Shown here: one piece after another, positions 63,114 to 64,000 of the stretch
How the letters are laid out: each line of letters opens with the position of its first letter
How positions within the stretch are numbered: the stretch's first letter is position 1
Notes under the pieces: model-generated
Database searches by the model: none
The model's input: the letters and a program-made list of their open reading frames with translations, nothing else
Told to the model about the DNA's origin: nothing
Made by a program: the position numbers and the translations under genes
NCBI RefSeq assembly: GCF_003952225.1
Contig: NZ_CP034437.1
Span: forward strand, 4,788,501 to 4,852,500
Direction of reading: 5' to 3'
DNA: 64,000 bases
From: Paenibacillus albus
GTDB lineage: Bacteria > Bacillota > Bacilli > Paenibacillales > Paenibacillaceae

Positions 63114-63962
63114 TTATCTATGATTCAATTGCTCCAATACTTCTAAACCAACCGACTTCGATCCGAGCTCGCCATGAAAAACATGCCCATTACGTTCGCC
63201 ATGATAGTCCGATCCTCCAGTCACGATCAAGCCGTAACGCTGTGCAAGCGCCAGATACCGGGCCTCATCGGCCTCGGAATGGTCAGAGTGGTATACTTCG
63301 ATGCCATCTGCGCCTGCCTCGATGATCTGCTCAACTAGCACGTCGTTGCCGTATAAGCCCGGATGGGCAATGATGCAGGTACCGCCCGCTTCTTTAATCC
63401 AAGCAATCGCTTCAAACGGATGCAGTCTAGGCGGGTTTCTGTAGGCTGCGCCATCACTGCCAAGATACCGGTCGAACGCTTCCTGCATCGAGCTGACGTA
63501 ACCTTTGTTCACAAGAACAGCGGCAATATGCGGCCTTCCGATCGAACCGCTGTCCTTCCCTTTCGCACGCGCTTCCGCTATAACTTCTTCCATCGTGATC
63601 ACGCAGCCCAGCTCGCACAGCTTCTCGACGATCATATCGTTGCGGCGATCGCGCACCGAAACAAGCGTCCCCAGCTTCGCTCGCCAATCCTCGTTCTCCC
63701 AGTCGATGTAATAACCTAGCATATGAATATCGCGGCCTTCTGCAATCGTGCTGATTTCTACGCCCGGTACGACCGTTATCGCTAACCGCTCGCCCGCCTC
63801 CAGCGCTTCCTTGATGCCGTCCACCGTATCATGATCGGTAATCGCAACAGCGCTAAGCCCTCGCTCCTTCGCGAGTGCTACGACCTCTGCCGGCCGCATC
63901 GTACCGTCCGATGCTGTCGTATGCGAATGCAAATCCGCCTGTCCATTTCCCGTTACAGCCAT
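63114..63962 (-). CDS. PHP-domain metal-dependent phosphoesterase (TrpH/RNase AM-like)
   Basis: A 282-residue phosphoesterase with the PHP metal-binding motifs in order: DLHSHTTASDG, ITDHDTVDG, PGVEIST, IAHPGLYG and GGSDYHGE. This matches the YciV/TrpH family, some members of which are 5'-3' exonucleases on short RNA or act on 3',5'-bisnucleotides. AGAGGGA lies before the ATG at 63962. It is convergent to rqcH with a shared terminator. Exact substrate is unknown. Confidence 0.9.
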   Translation of the reverse strand: MAVTGNGQADLHSHTTASDGTMRPAEVVALAKERGLSAVAITDHDTVDGIKEALEAGERLAITVVPGVEISTIAEGRDIHMLGYYIDWENEDWRAKLGTLVSVRDRRNDMIVEKLCELGCVITMEEVIAEARAKGKDSGSIGRPHIAAVLVNKGYVSSMQEAFDRYLGSDGAAYRNPPRLHPFEAIAWIKEAGGTCIIAHPGLYGNDVLVEQIIEAGADGIEVYHSDHSEADEARYLALAQRYGLIVTGGSDYHGERNGHVFHGELGSKSVGLEVLEQLNHR

Positions 63963-64000
63963 TGGTGCAAATCCCTCTCTCTCAAAAAGGTTAGGAACGT

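Overview
The window looks like chromosomal DNA of a Paenibacillus-type endospore-forming Bacillota. Evidence: a complete spoVM gene, a SpoVIF-like gene, S-layer (SLH) and cell-wall hydrolase genes, a proline T-box, frequent TTG/GTG starts behind strong AGGAGG sites, moderate GC, and a gene order from rpmB to remA that closely follows the B. subtilis ylo region. No rRNA, tRNA, insertion sequence, prophage or CRISPR array is visible.

Layout. 1-17.8 kb, all minus strand: a BcrA-type ABC transporter pair (permease cut by the window edge), an SGNH hydrolase, purT, a heterodimeric ABC exporter, a giant two-GTPase dynamin (DynA type), a small unknown protein, nth, an SLH protein, a GerMN lipoprotein and a cell-wall amidase. 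17.9-21.9 kb: leuCD, a divergent LysR regulator with a T-N11-A dyad between them, and an omega-amidase-like nitrilase (MtnU). 22-30.2 kb, plus strand: a small secreted protein, an array of 46-bp repeats, mtnE, then a proline T-box followed by proB-proA-proC-mtnW-mtnX-mtnB with overlapping or nearly overlapping junctions. 30.2-37.9 kb: a DUF2515-like gene, a SRAP gene, a SpoVIF-like gene, recG, degV, a FakA-like gene and asp23. 38-52.6 kb: rpmB (plus strand), then on the minus strand spoVM, a small membrane protein, rpe, rsgA, prkC, stp, rlmN, rsmB, fmt, def, priA, coaBC, rpoZ, gmk and remA. 52.9-58.1 kb: a YitJ-type homocysteine methyltransferase/MTHFR, dapF, a 600-bp palindrome-rich spacer, a SAM methyltransferase, and a MerR regulator fused to a SAM methyltransferase. 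58.2-64 kb: a Ca2+-type P-ATPase, divergent rqcH, and a PHP phosphoesterase.

How genes work together. fmt and def handle initiator formyl-methionine; rsgA, rlmN, rsmB, rpmB and rqcH serve the ribosome; prkC and stp are a kinase/phosphatase pair; DegV and the FakA-like protein fit a fatty-acid kinase system; mtnU, mtnE, mtnW, mtnX and mtnB cover much of methionine salvage, without mtnK, mtnA or mtnD here.

Main points. (1) prkC and dapF are each broken by what looks like a one-base contraction in a short homopolymer, which makes sequencing error likely. (2) mtnWXB appear to lie under a proline T-box. (3) The MerR-methyltransferase fusion and the neighbouring methyltransferase both have candidate promoters with 19-bp spacers, the MerR hallmark. 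(4) Two intergenic repeat families are present, one with a compensatory base change in its stem.
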